A stretch of 36,567 bases of DNA from a virus. The stretch spans positions 1-36,567 of the IMG/VR virus record IMGVR_UViG_3300031726_000758, one strand, 5' to 3'. Made by a program: the position numbers and the translations under genes. Under the pieces are notes generated by a model. That model made no database searches. It had not been told where the DNA came from and worked only from the letters and a program-made list of their open reading frames with translations. Shown here piece by piece: positions 22,300 to 28,702 of this stretch; the stretch's first letter is position 1; each line of letters opens with the position of its first letter.

Positions 22300-23271
22300 T
22301 TAAAAGTATCCGTGTGATTTAAGATATTTTATATATGAGTTGGGAACCTCATGTACAGATAAATTTTTATATTTACCTTTCTTAAAGCGCTTGGTCTTGA
22401 TGTCTATTAAAGACTTTAATTTGTTACTAAAGAAAGGATTCATTTCTTCCATATGACGATCAAGATCCATCTGACGATGCAGATCGAGAGAGGGGGATTC
22501 TAGATGAAACTTCTGAACAATCGCGTCTCTTAATGATTTTAAATCAGACTCAGAAAGTTGCCAGTTTGAATCTGCGCAGTTTGATTCATGACTAATAGCG
22601 CCAAAGAAATCCTGAACGCGCGCTAGCAGTGGCATGGGCGGCCGTTCATCATTCTGAGGGCGAAACTGTATATTCAAGCGCTCGGTAGCATCGCTTACAG
22701 GAGTATTTGCGCTCTGGGAATCTGGCGCTTCTGCTGGCGCTTCTGCTGGCGCTTCTGCTGGCGCTTCTGCACATGCAAGTCGTGTAGGCATAGCCACAGC
22801 GTTAGCGGCCGGAGTTGGCGCTTTAGCAGCTGGCGCTTTAGCAGAGGAGATGGGCTCAGGATTAGCTTCACTGTAAGGACGGAAATGTATAAAACGCTTT
22901 GGATGATCGCTTACAGGATTAGCATCGCTTACAGGATTAGCATCGCTTACAGGAGTATTTGCGCTCTGGGAAGGTGACAATTCTACCCAGTGGGGAGGGA
23001 TTTCGGAACTCGGTTCAGAATGCGGTTCGGAATGCGGTTCGGAATGCGGTTCGGAACTCGGCTTAGAAATACGCTTTAACCAGGACTCGCCTATGTGTAA
23101 GACGATCACAAAAAGAAGGACTAAAGCGAGACCTCCGAAGATGATAAAGCCGAGGCGGAAGAAGGTGAGGATCTCATTGAGGTGATGGATAAGGATTGGA
23201 ATAGCTTCAGAAACAGCTTGAGAGACGGATTCAGAAAGGGAAGGGGAATCTAAGACTAAGGGGAGGGACAT
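22300..23271 (-). CDS. Single-pass membrane protein with low-complexity repeats
   Basis: The 323-residue protein has one strong membrane helix (about residues 39-60, FRLGFIIFGGLALVLLFVIV) after a Ser-rich start, then a long disordered part with several perfect tandem repeats: SEPH units, NPVSDA units and AEAP units, encoded by 12- and 18-bp DNA repeats between 22722 and 23060. A 35-bp exact direct repeat at 22686-22720 and 22938-22972 encodes SQSANTPVSDA twice. The last 80 residues are charged and probably folded (LHRQMDLDRHMEEMNPFF, KTKRFKKGKYKNLSVHE). AGGAG supports the start. Roles in lysis, DNA entry or host membrane attachment are all possible; none is shown. Confidence 0.6.
   Translation of the reverse strand: MSLPLVLDSPSLSESVSQAVSEAIPILIHHLNEILTFFRLGFIIFGGLALVLLFVIVLHIGESWLKRISKPSSEPHSEPHSEPHSEPSSEIPPHWVELSPSQSANTPVSDANPVSDANPVSDHPKRFIHFRPYSEANPEPISSAKAPAAKAPTPAANAVAMPTRLACAEAPAEAPAEAPAEAPDSQSANTPVSDATERLNIQFRPQNDERPPMPLLARVQDFFGAISHESNCADSNWQLSESDLKSLRDAIVQKFHLESPSLDLHRQMDLDRHMEEMNPFFSNKLKSLIDIKTKRFKKGKYKNLSVHEVPNSYIKYLKSHGYF
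22686..23060. repeat. Cluster of in-frame tandem DNA repeats
   Basis: Within the membrane protein gene are a 12-bp unit CTGGCGCTTCTG repeated four times (22722-22769), an 18-bp unit CATCGCTTACAGGATTAG repeated two to three times (about 22905-22955), a 12-bp unit around GAATGCGGTTCG (23007-23056) and a 35-bp exact direct repeat (22686-22720 and 22938-22972). All keep the reading frame. Such arrays expand and contract by slippage. Confidence 0.75.
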
Positions 23272-23830
23272 TCTTACTCCTGGTTAAAGGTTAAGGGCGG
23301 ATTGGAAACTAACGGTAAGGGCGTTAGAACATATGTTTACATAACAATTTTTTTTTAGCTATTCATATATATGTATAGAACCTAAAGAAATGTTTAAGGG
23401 TACCCCCCCCTTCAAGCAAAAAGTTAATTTAATTAATGCAATTAGCACTCATTTGCGTAGAAAAAGGATCGAATTCATGGCCGATCTTTATAACTTAGAC
23501 GGTCGATTAAATTGTAGAAGTTTATACGTTTAGTGATTATGCCTTTACGCGTATTCAAGAGGGCATAAATGCCAAAACATGACGCACAAATGGTCTAAAT
23601 GATGGTGAGCGGCCATATGAGCGGGGATAATGGGAGGTGGGTAAAACGGGGAGAGCTCCAACCCCGGCCCTCGCCTATCAGCGACAAAGGTCGCCGCTCC
23701 GCTCGGGACCGAGGCCTCCGCAACTGACAAATACGCTTACAATTCAGTGTCTACAATGTTTTTAATTAGGTTTTTAATGGGGTCTATGTTATCATGTTCC
23801 CTATAGTATCAACCCGAAAGGAAAAAACAC
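23272..23830. promoter_or_regulatory. Long intergenic region before the resolvase
   Basis: This 559-base gap separates divergent operons. It contains the perfect inverted repeat CTAACGGTAAGGGCGTTAG (23309-23327), a C-run at 23402-23410, a GCAAATGA core on the minus strand (23449-23456), and a GC-rich part (23640-23725). No gene is convincing; an 18-codon frame at 23476 with an AAGGA site and a 41-codon frame at 23602 are the best candidates. Promoters for both flanking operons and a recombination site for the resolvase are expected here. Confidence 0.4.
23640..23725. other. GC-rich structured segment, possible recombination site
   Basis: This segment is visibly richer in G and C than its surroundings. 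Consecutive small inverted repeats are present: GGAGAGCTCC (23650-23659), GCGAC-AAAG-GTCGC (23681-23694) and CTCGG-GA-CCGAG (23702-23713). It lies about 110 bases upstream of the serine resolvase, where resolution sites usually occur. Foreign origin or a folded RNA are alternatives. Confidence 0.35.
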
Positions 23831-24469
23831 ATGAAAAGATGTTACGCCCGCGTTTCAACAGAAGAACAAAGCTTAGAGAGGCAGCTTCTGACTTTTAAGG
23901 AGGCATTTGGCGGTGAGGTCTATCAAATGTATGAAGAGAAACGAACAGCGAAGGGAAGTGCGGTGAGACCGGTTCTGGAAAAATTAATAGCAGATCTAGA
24001 GGCAGGCGATGAGGTGGTCACTGACGCCGTTGACAGAATAGGCAGAAGCGTCAAAGACTTCATGGATAATATCTTTAAGATCCAGAGCAAGAAAGCCTCT
24101 TTATATATACTGAACCTACGCATGAGATTTGATGAAAACCCCTTTGCTAAGGCCATGATACAATTGCTGATGGTCTTTGCTGAATTGGAAAGGTCGATGA
24201 TCTCTGAAAGGACTAAGGATGGGTTGAAGCAAGCGAAGGCAGAAGGGAAGTTCAAAGGGAGAAAGCCCAGGATCACTGACCAAGAAATACAGTTTATCCT
24301 GGAAAAAAGAAAAAAGGGGTGGACTCTAGACAAAATCAGTAAAGCCGTAAAGGTCTCCAATTGTGGCGTTTTTAAAGCGATACAGAGATACGAGCGAGGG
24401 GAGTTTAACCTCAATAAAGAATATTGGATGGAGAAAAATAGAGATCAGATGGAGATATTAAAAAAATGA
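23831..24469 (+). CDS. Serine recombinase of the resolvase/invertase family
   Basis: The 212-residue protein has the standard small serine recombinase plan. The catalytic domain carries YARVSTEEQS with the nucleophilic Ser9 and Arg7, then VDRIGRSVKDFMD (about residues 67-79) and FAELERSMISERTKDGLKQA leading into the long E helix. The C-terminal part (about 147-187) is a helix-turn-helix (TLDKISKAVKVSNCGVFKAI). It cuts and rejoins DNA at paired sites, resolving multimers or inverting a segment. It is far too short for a large serine integrase. AAAGGA eight bases upstream supports the start. A stabilising resolvase fits a plasmid-like life style. Confidence 0.85.
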   Translation: MKRCYARVSTEEQSLERQLLTFKEAFGGEVYQMYEEKRTAKGSAVRPVLEKLIADLEAGDEVVTDAVDRIGRSVKDFMDNIFKIQSKKASLYILNLRMRFDENPFAKAMIQLLMVFAELERSMISERTKDGLKQAKAEGKFKGRKPRITDQEIQFILEKRKKGWTLDKISKAVKVSNCGVFKAIQRYERGEFNLNKEYWMEKNRDQMEILKK

Positions 24470-24984
24470 TCAATCACCCAAACGCACACTCTAAGATATC
24501 CGAAGAGGAAAGGCAGCTTGTGGGGCACACCTCGACCTTTATGGGTCTTTTGGACTCCAAGAAAGATCTCACCAAATCAGAATTATATTTATTACATGAT
24601 TATTCTCGTGCGCTCATTTCGATAGAGTGGTATTCCAATGTAATTTACGACTTGATGGTATATAGCGTCTATTTATTTTGTAAAAAATGCTTAGTCGAGG
24701 TAGCTGGACTTGATTTATTTAAAGGGGGGTTTTATGAACTTACTATTTTGGAGCTGCTAAACTGCTGCATTAATTTAGGATACCCATGTTTAGAAACCCT
24801 TATTCCGAAAAGACACTGGATGCAGTTGATGGAGATGGGAGAGCAGCTAGTCGAAAGTGGCTCTATTTCTCTATGTCCAGAAAACTTCGATGGCAACTAC
24901 TATAAAGACGAAAAACGAGAGCTCGTAATTGTGTTATCAACGTGCAAAGAGGCGCTAGAAGCTAAGGAGAAATTGAAATGTTAA
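24466..24984 (+). CDS. Protein of 172 residues, unknown
   Basis: The start ATG overlaps the resolvase stop as ATGA, so translation is probably coupled. The protein is helical with a moderately hydrophobic, Cys-containing middle (YSNVIYDLMVYSVYLFCKKC, LTILELLNCCINLGYPCLET) and a charged C-terminus (STCKEALEAKEKLKC). The middle is not long or apolar enough to be a clear membrane helix. No known domain is recognised. The coupling suggests it acts with the resolvase or shares its regulation. Confidence 0.55.
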   Translation: MINHPNAHSKISEEERQLVGHTSTFMGLLDSKKDLTKSELYLLHDYSRALISIEWYSNVIYDLMVYSVYLFCKKCLVEVAGLDLFKGGFYELTILELLNCCINLGYPCLETLIPKRHWMQLMEMGEQLVESGSISLCPENFDGNYYKDEKRELVIVLSTCKEALEAKEKLKC

Positions 24985-24997
24985 GAGGACGAGAATA

Positions 24998-25396
24998 ATG
25001 AATAAAGGCGCATGGAGAATTATATTAAATGCCTTAGGCACTCTATTTTATATAGGAATATCGGTGGTCGCCCAGTTATATTGGGATGGAGGGGGATCGC
25101 TGGAGATAGGAGGAATGTCTTTAGGCCCGTTGCTTAGGGTAAATGCCTATGTGTGTATGTTCCATATCGGGGCATTAATGTTTTTCGTCATCGGGATTTG
25201 GCATCTTTTATGGAAAGAGAATGGCCAAGATGAAGATGAAGCTTTTCTTCATGATGCAGGACTCTGGCATTGCGAACCTCCGCGTCATACAATTCTAGAA
25301 TATGTACACCATGGGATTGTGATGGGGGGCGTAATCGTGGCATTTGCATGGCTTTTCATGAAGGCAGCTTACCTTTTCGAGATGCCTTGGGGGTAA
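24998..25396 (+). CDS. Three-pass membrane protein of 132 residues
   Basis: Three hydrophobic helices are visible: about residues 6-28 (WRIILNALGTLFYIGISVVA), 49-72 (NAYVCMFHIGALMFFVIGIW) and 105-127 (HGIVMGGVIVAFAWLFMKAA). A polar acidic loop (KENGQDEDEAFLHD) separates the second and third. AGAGGA nine bases upstream supports ATG. Size and topology would suit a holin, but there is no endolysin gene beside it, so an immunity or exclusion protein is equally possible. It is the last gene of the resolvase operon. Confidence 0.6.
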   Translation: MNKGAWRIILNALGTLFYIGISVVAQLYWDGGGSLEIGGMSLGPLLRVNAYVCMFHIGALMFFVIGIWHLLWKENGQDEDEAFLHDAGLWHCEPPRHTILEYVHHGIVMGGVIVAFAWLFMKAAYLFEMPWG

Positions 25397-25400
25397 ATCG

Positions 25401-25531
25401 GTTAGTTCTGTTAGATGTTAACGCACTGCTGGCGTGCCAAAAGCTCCGCTGGCGTGGCAAAAGCTACCGTTAGTATTATTTATATTTCATTCTTTAAATC
25501 TAATAGAATATATCTAACAAATCTAACAGAA
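25401..25531. repeat. Repeat-rich convergent intergenic region
   Basis: The 19-mer GTTAGTTCTGTTAGATGTT at 25401-25419 also occurs exactly at 5391-5409 inside the initiator gene. Part of it, TTCTGTTAGAT (25406-25416), is inverted at 25521-25531 as ATCTAACAGAA, and imperfect copies precede it (ATCTAATAGAA at 25499, ATCTAACAAAT at 25512). Between these, a 20-bp unit (GCTGGCGTGCCAAAAGCTCC, then a near copy) is repeated in tandem from 25428 to 25468. The 25397-25562 gap has no gene. Confidence 0.6.
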
Positions 25532-25562
25532 ATCATGAATATCATTAGAAAAAGCACAGTTT

Positions 25563-26186
25563 TTAGTAGATATACCCCTGCTTGGGCAGTCCGAACTGTT
25601 GGCTATAACTAGAATTAGCGTTAGCGCTTTTGTTTCCTAGCTGTCCTCCGATTTGCCCGAAGCCTTTGATAAGGTTAGTGGCCCAACTTGAGGGCATAAT
25701 ATCTGAAACGATAGAAGCAATAGCGGGTAATCCTTTGCTCGCAAACTGACTCCAGCCGCTCTCCGGGTCTTGCAAAAATCCGTGCTCATAATCTTTGGTA
25801 TTCATGAGCTGACTGTTAAGCCCGAGCAATTGCTGAAGTGCATTCATTTGCATGTCTTCACGGCGTGCAGCTAGATTTTCTCCTAGGCCTTGAGAGGCTG
25901 AGGCTAAAGAATTATTTAATCCTGACCCTCGTTGACCCCCGAAGCGTTGTAAAATGCCGGGAACTATCTCTTGGTTAAAGCGATTTTGTTGCTGTTGCTT
26001 ATAAGCTTGTAAGCCGTTATCAGCGCCGTTGGCATTATCGGAAAACCCAGCAAGTTGAGATAACGAATTGATGGCCTTGGTGGTAATAGGACTCACCTGT
26101 TGCATCTGATTACGCAACGCTTGACGACCTACGTCATTACCAACAGGAACTTGAATAGGGGTGTAACCTTTAATCTTCTGAGCCAT
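25563..26186 (-). CDS. Probable ejection (internal virion) protein
   Basis: The 207-residue protein is rich in Gln, Asn, Ala and Gly. Its centre (QEIVPGILQRFGGQRGSGLN, then SLASASQGLGENLAARREDM) matches a pattern I know from podovirus internal or injection proteins, where a Gly/Ser-rich helical segment precedes an LAARR-type helix followed by a Gln-rich MNALQQLLGL helix. The C-terminus has a small hydrophobic segment and Ser/Asn-rich tail. It overlaps the upstream gene by 17 bases. It probably enters the host envelope with the DNA. The family call rests on pattern, not on a search. Confidence 0.55.
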   Translation of the reverse strand: MAQKIKGYTPIQVPVGNDVGRQALRNQMQQVSPITTKAINSLSQLAGFSDNANGADNGLQAYKQQQQNRFNQEIVPGILQRFGGQRGSGLNNSLASASQGLGENLAARREDMQMNALQQLLGLNSQLMNTKDYEHGFLQDPESGWSQFASKGLPAIASIVSDIMPSSWATNLIKGFGQIGGQLGNKSANANSSYSQQFGLPKQGYIY

Positions 26187-26568
26187 TATTCTCTACTCTG
26201 TCTACGTGTTGTGGTGGAATGGCGGCTTTCTTCGCTAAACGGTCTAACCGCTGCCTCTCTAAAATGCGTTGACGGTTCTCTTCAATGGAATAAAACTTCT
26301 TATATCTCCGAGCATTGCCTTGACGCAGCTTGAGAAGAGCCTCTCCTTTGAGGTTTTTGACGCACCTTTTGAGCTGTAAGCCAGTTTCTATTTTGAACTT
26401 ACGGATAGTGGATTCGATCTTAATTATAAATTCTTTGAGGGAGTGCAATTTAGATCCATCCGATTCTACGTAATCTTCTATTCTCTTTATAATATCAAAT
26501 TTTTTATATTCTTCCGATGTATCTGGTGACATTTCAAGTTCCTGTTCAGGCTGGGGGCTCGGGTTCAT
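26170..26568 (-). CDS. Charged helical protein of 132 residues, unknown
   Basis: The protein is strongly charged and mostly helical (KFDIIKRIEDYVESDGSKLH, FIIKIESTIRKFKIETGLQL, ENRQRILERQRLDRLAKKAA) with a Pro/Glu-rich acidic N-terminus. There is no membrane helix or known motif. It sits between the gene at 26569-27030, whose stop is immediately adjacent, and the probable ejection protein, with a 17-base overlap to the latter. A coiled-coil virion or assembly factor is plausible. The function is unknown. Confidence 0.55.
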   Translation of the reverse strand: MNPSPQPEQELEMSPDTSEEYKKFDIIKRIEDYVESDGSKLHSLKEFIIKIESTIRKFKIETGLQLKRCVKNLKGEALLKLRQGNARRYKKFYSIEENRQRILERQRLDRLAKKAAIPPQHVDRVENNGSED

Positions 26569-27030
26569 TTAAATATCCTGGGGCTGTATGCTTAGCGGTA
26601 ACTTTTTCTCGGCTGATATATCCTCTATCTCCGCCCATCCCTCGTCGTAAACGTCAGATGCGGGCATCTCTTTAGCAATAATCTCATTGATCGTCTTCAT
26701 TAACAGTCCGGGATCTAATACCTCGTTAACCAGGTCGGTGAAGAAGATCTCATTGAGAGCCTTAAATACAGCCAAGTTAGGAAGCGCTGTCTTAGGGTCT
26801 TGAGCTAGATTTTTCATCTGCCTGAAGCGCACATGTACTCCTTTGGCTTTGGCTAAATCCACCAACGAGATATCGAACAGATTGCCTAAATGCTGGCTAA
26901 TGGACTTCGCGGTAATATAACTTTTTTTATCTTTTTGACGGTCTGTCATGCACCACGCATTCGCCGGAAGGCCCTCGGCCAAATGGGTCAGATAGCTATC
27001 AAATACTGCATTCTCATGGAAAAGTCCCAT
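26569..27030 (-). CDS. Protein of 153 residues, unknown
   Basis: I start at ATG 27030 (MGLFHENAVFDSYLTHLAEG) because AGGGA lies six bases upstream. A longer frame from TTG 27087 adds a hydrophobic leader that looks like translated promoter DNA. The protein is mixed alpha/beta with charged helices (KSISQHLGNLFDISLVDLAK, AVFKALNEIFFTDLVNEVLD) and a short KKSYITAKSI segment near the middle. No family is recognised. It is the first gene of a leftward three-gene unit whose promoter faces the early operon. Confidence 0.55.
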   Translation of the reverse strand: MGLFHENAVFDSYLTHLAEGLPANAWCMTDRQKDKKSYITAKSISQHLGNLFDISLVDLAKAKGVHVRFRQMKNLAQDPKTALPNLAVFKALNEIFFTDLVNEVLDPGLLMKTINEIIAKEMPASDVYDEGWAEIEDISAEKKLPLSIQPQDI

Positions 27031-27139
27031 AAAAGTCCCTTGCTTTGTATATAGTGTTATTATATATATTGCGTTATTAGACAACAACTAACGCGTTACG
27101 CTAAAAATTAGCAAGCAAATAAAAATAAGCAGGTAATAC
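27031..27139. promoter_or_regulatory. Divergent promoter region with the shared 13-mer
   Basis: ACAACAACTAACG at 27081-27093 repeats the motif at 14811-14823, and continues into a perfect palindrome TAACGCGTTA (27089-27098). The surrounding sequence is very AT-rich (TATATAGTG, TTATTATATATATT at 27045-27070), as expected for promoters in both directions. It controls the leftward gene at 27030 and the early rightward operon at 27140. An operator for a phage repressor is the likely meaning. Confidence 0.45.
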
Positions 27140-27724
27140 ATGGTAATCTCCGAAGAAACACTAGCCTATGCAGAATCAGCCTTCACCACAGAAACCACCA
27201 TTTCTAAGCTCTTGAAGAATGAGAATTCAGTGATATTCCGTATTGTCAGTGACATCAAAATGGGATATGAACTCTGGAAGAAACCAAATCCTTTATTGCC
27301 GATCGCGGATCAACCACCGCTTTCTAAGCACGTATTTAGGGCCGAAGACTACTCAAAGGCTAAAGCACTCAGAGAGCCCCATGACGACAAAATAACCCCC
27401 TTTCTGTTCTTCTGTGCGTATCTGCATGCCAAAAAAACCCTGCAAATCGTTAAGGTAACAGGAAAATTCGTCTTTGAGGATATCGTGGCTATTTATCGAA
27501 AGTTCCAACCTGAGAATATCTATGATTTTGCTACCTGCCAGGTTCAGAAGACAGTTGAGGGGGGACAGAATAAATATGTCTTTAACCTGATCACTAAACT
27601 CGATGAAAACTTTGCTACTCAAGTGGCGCGTTCAGAACCCCCTGAAGAATGCTTAAGGCTCCTGAAAATGATGCCGTTTGATCTAGAAAATGTCTATGAG
27701 AATAAGGATGCCTTTGATGTCTGA
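27140..27724 (+). CDS. Early-operon protein of 194 residues, possible annealing protein
   Basis: The protein starts MVISEETLAYAESAFTTETT after an AGG site. It has an N-terminal helical part, a loop with PNPLLPIADQPPLSKHVF, and a mixed second half with repeated Phe/Lys/Val (TLQIVKVTGKFVFEDIVAIY) and FNLITKLDENFATQ. No RecT, Erf or Sak signature can be read by eye. It overlaps the exonuclease gene by eight bases, the place where phages usually encode a single-strand annealing protein partnered with a YqaJ/lambda-type exonuclease. Function is inferred from position only. Confidence 0.45.
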   Translation: MVISEETLAYAESAFTTETTISKLLKNENSVIFRIVSDIKMGYELWKKPNPLLPIADQPPLSKHVFRAEDYSKAKALREPHDDKITPFLFFCAYLHAKKTLQIVKVTGKFVFEDIVAIYRKFQPENIYDFATCQVQKTVEGGQNKYVFNLITKLDENFATQVARSEPPEECLRLLKMMPFDLENVYENKDAFDV

Positions 27725-28688
27725 GCCTTTATCTGAACCTTTATCGGGACCGTTCAGAAAATTTGACACGTCCCAAGAAAAGGAGTGGTTGGAGTGGCGC
27801 TTAGAAGGAATAGGAGCCTCTAGCTGCGCGACCTTATTCGACTGCAATCCTTTTGAGAGCCAGTTAGAGCTGTGGAATAAGCTGACTAAAAATCCTGCGG
27901 CTGCGGCGAAAGCAAAAAATGACGGCTATAACCTTCATCGCATGAACAAAGGCAAGAAGCTGGAAACGGTTTTATTTCCCGAGCTGCGTAGAGCGTTCAA
28001 GATGGATATAGAAGAACAAATGTGTTTGCAGCATCCGGATATTCCTTATTTAAGAGCAACTCTGGATGGCATAAACGTACAGAACAAATGCATCTGGGAA
28101 ATGAAGTTCATGGGGAATCATGAAAAGTATTTATCTCTTACCTCTATCCCGATGGCTCACCGGCTTCAGATCCAACAGCAACTGTTGCTCGCACAAAAAT
28201 GTATTGATGCCGACGCGCAGTGGAAAGCGTACTATATCTACTCCAATGGCTTAGGGCCCACCGGCATCGACTGGAGATTTTTAGAAGAAAAACCAGATCC
28301 GGACATGCAAGAATCTATCATCGAGAGGGTGAAATACTTCTGGGAAAACCATGTGGTGCCCCAAATCCCTCCGAGTGCAGCGCCCATAGATGCCGTAGAA
28401 AGAGATGATGAAGCATGCATAGAAAGATGTAAACGTCTCAAAGAGATCATGCGTTATGTCGATGAAGCGGACCAGATTAAAAAAGAACTCAAAGAAATGG
28501 GAGCTGATGTTCCTTTTAGCTGCGCAGGCGTGAACTATTCTTTCAATAACAAGATGTCTGTCGCCCGATATAAAGATGTTTGTGAACTGCCCTGCGTGCT
28601 CAAAGCGTTAAAAGATAACGGGCTTTCCATAGATGAATTCCGGTCTCCTCCGATTGTTCAGCGCCGGATCTGGATAGATCACGAGTAG
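27717..28688 (+). CDS. YqaJ-like (lambda exonuclease family) nuclease
   Basis: I start at ATG 27717 (323 residues), which has AAGGA upstream and overlaps the preceding stop. The order of motifs is that of YqaJ-type recombinases: WLEWRLEGIGASSCATLF (about residues 24-41), MNKGKKLETVLFPEL (76-90), RATLDGI (113-119, metal-binding Asp), IWEMKFMG (126-133, the Glu-x-Lys pair) and the QIQQQLLLAQ helix (151-160). The enzyme would resect double-strand ends 5' to 3' for recombination-dependent replication or repair. The tail after residue 240 is helical and less conserved, giving a length above the family norm of about 210-230. Confidence 0.85.
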   Translation: MSEPLSEPLSGPFRKFDTSQEKEWLEWRLEGIGASSCATLFDCNPFESQLELWNKLTKNPAAAAKAKNDGYNLHRMNKGKKLETVLFPELRRAFKMDIEEQMCLQHPDIPYLRATLDGINVQNKCIWEMKFMGNHEKYLSLTSIPMAHRLQIQQQLLLAQKCIDADAQWKAYYIYSNGLGPTGIDWRFLEEKPDPDMQESIIERVKYFWENHVVPQIPPSAAPIDAVERDDEACIERCKRLKEIMRYVDEADQIKKELKEMGADVPFSCAGVNYSFNNKMSVARYKDVCELPCVLKALKDNGLSIDEFRSPPIVQRRIWIDHE

Positions 28689-28702
28689 AAAGAGAGGAAA
28701 AC

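Noticed and set aside
22722-22769. Tandem 12-bp repeats considered as a CRISPR-like array
   Set aside because: The units are contiguous without spacers and encode AEAP in frame; there are no cas genes.
23602-23727. 41-codon basic plus-strand frame (MVSGHMSGDN...)
   Set aside because: No ribosome site is present and the Arg/Pro content simply reflects the local GC-rich sequence.
23545-23730. 61-codon minus-strand frame upstream of the resolvase
   Set aside because: It covers the GC-rich hairpin segment, has Pro/His-rich residues unlike neighbours and no ribosome site; it is probably chance.
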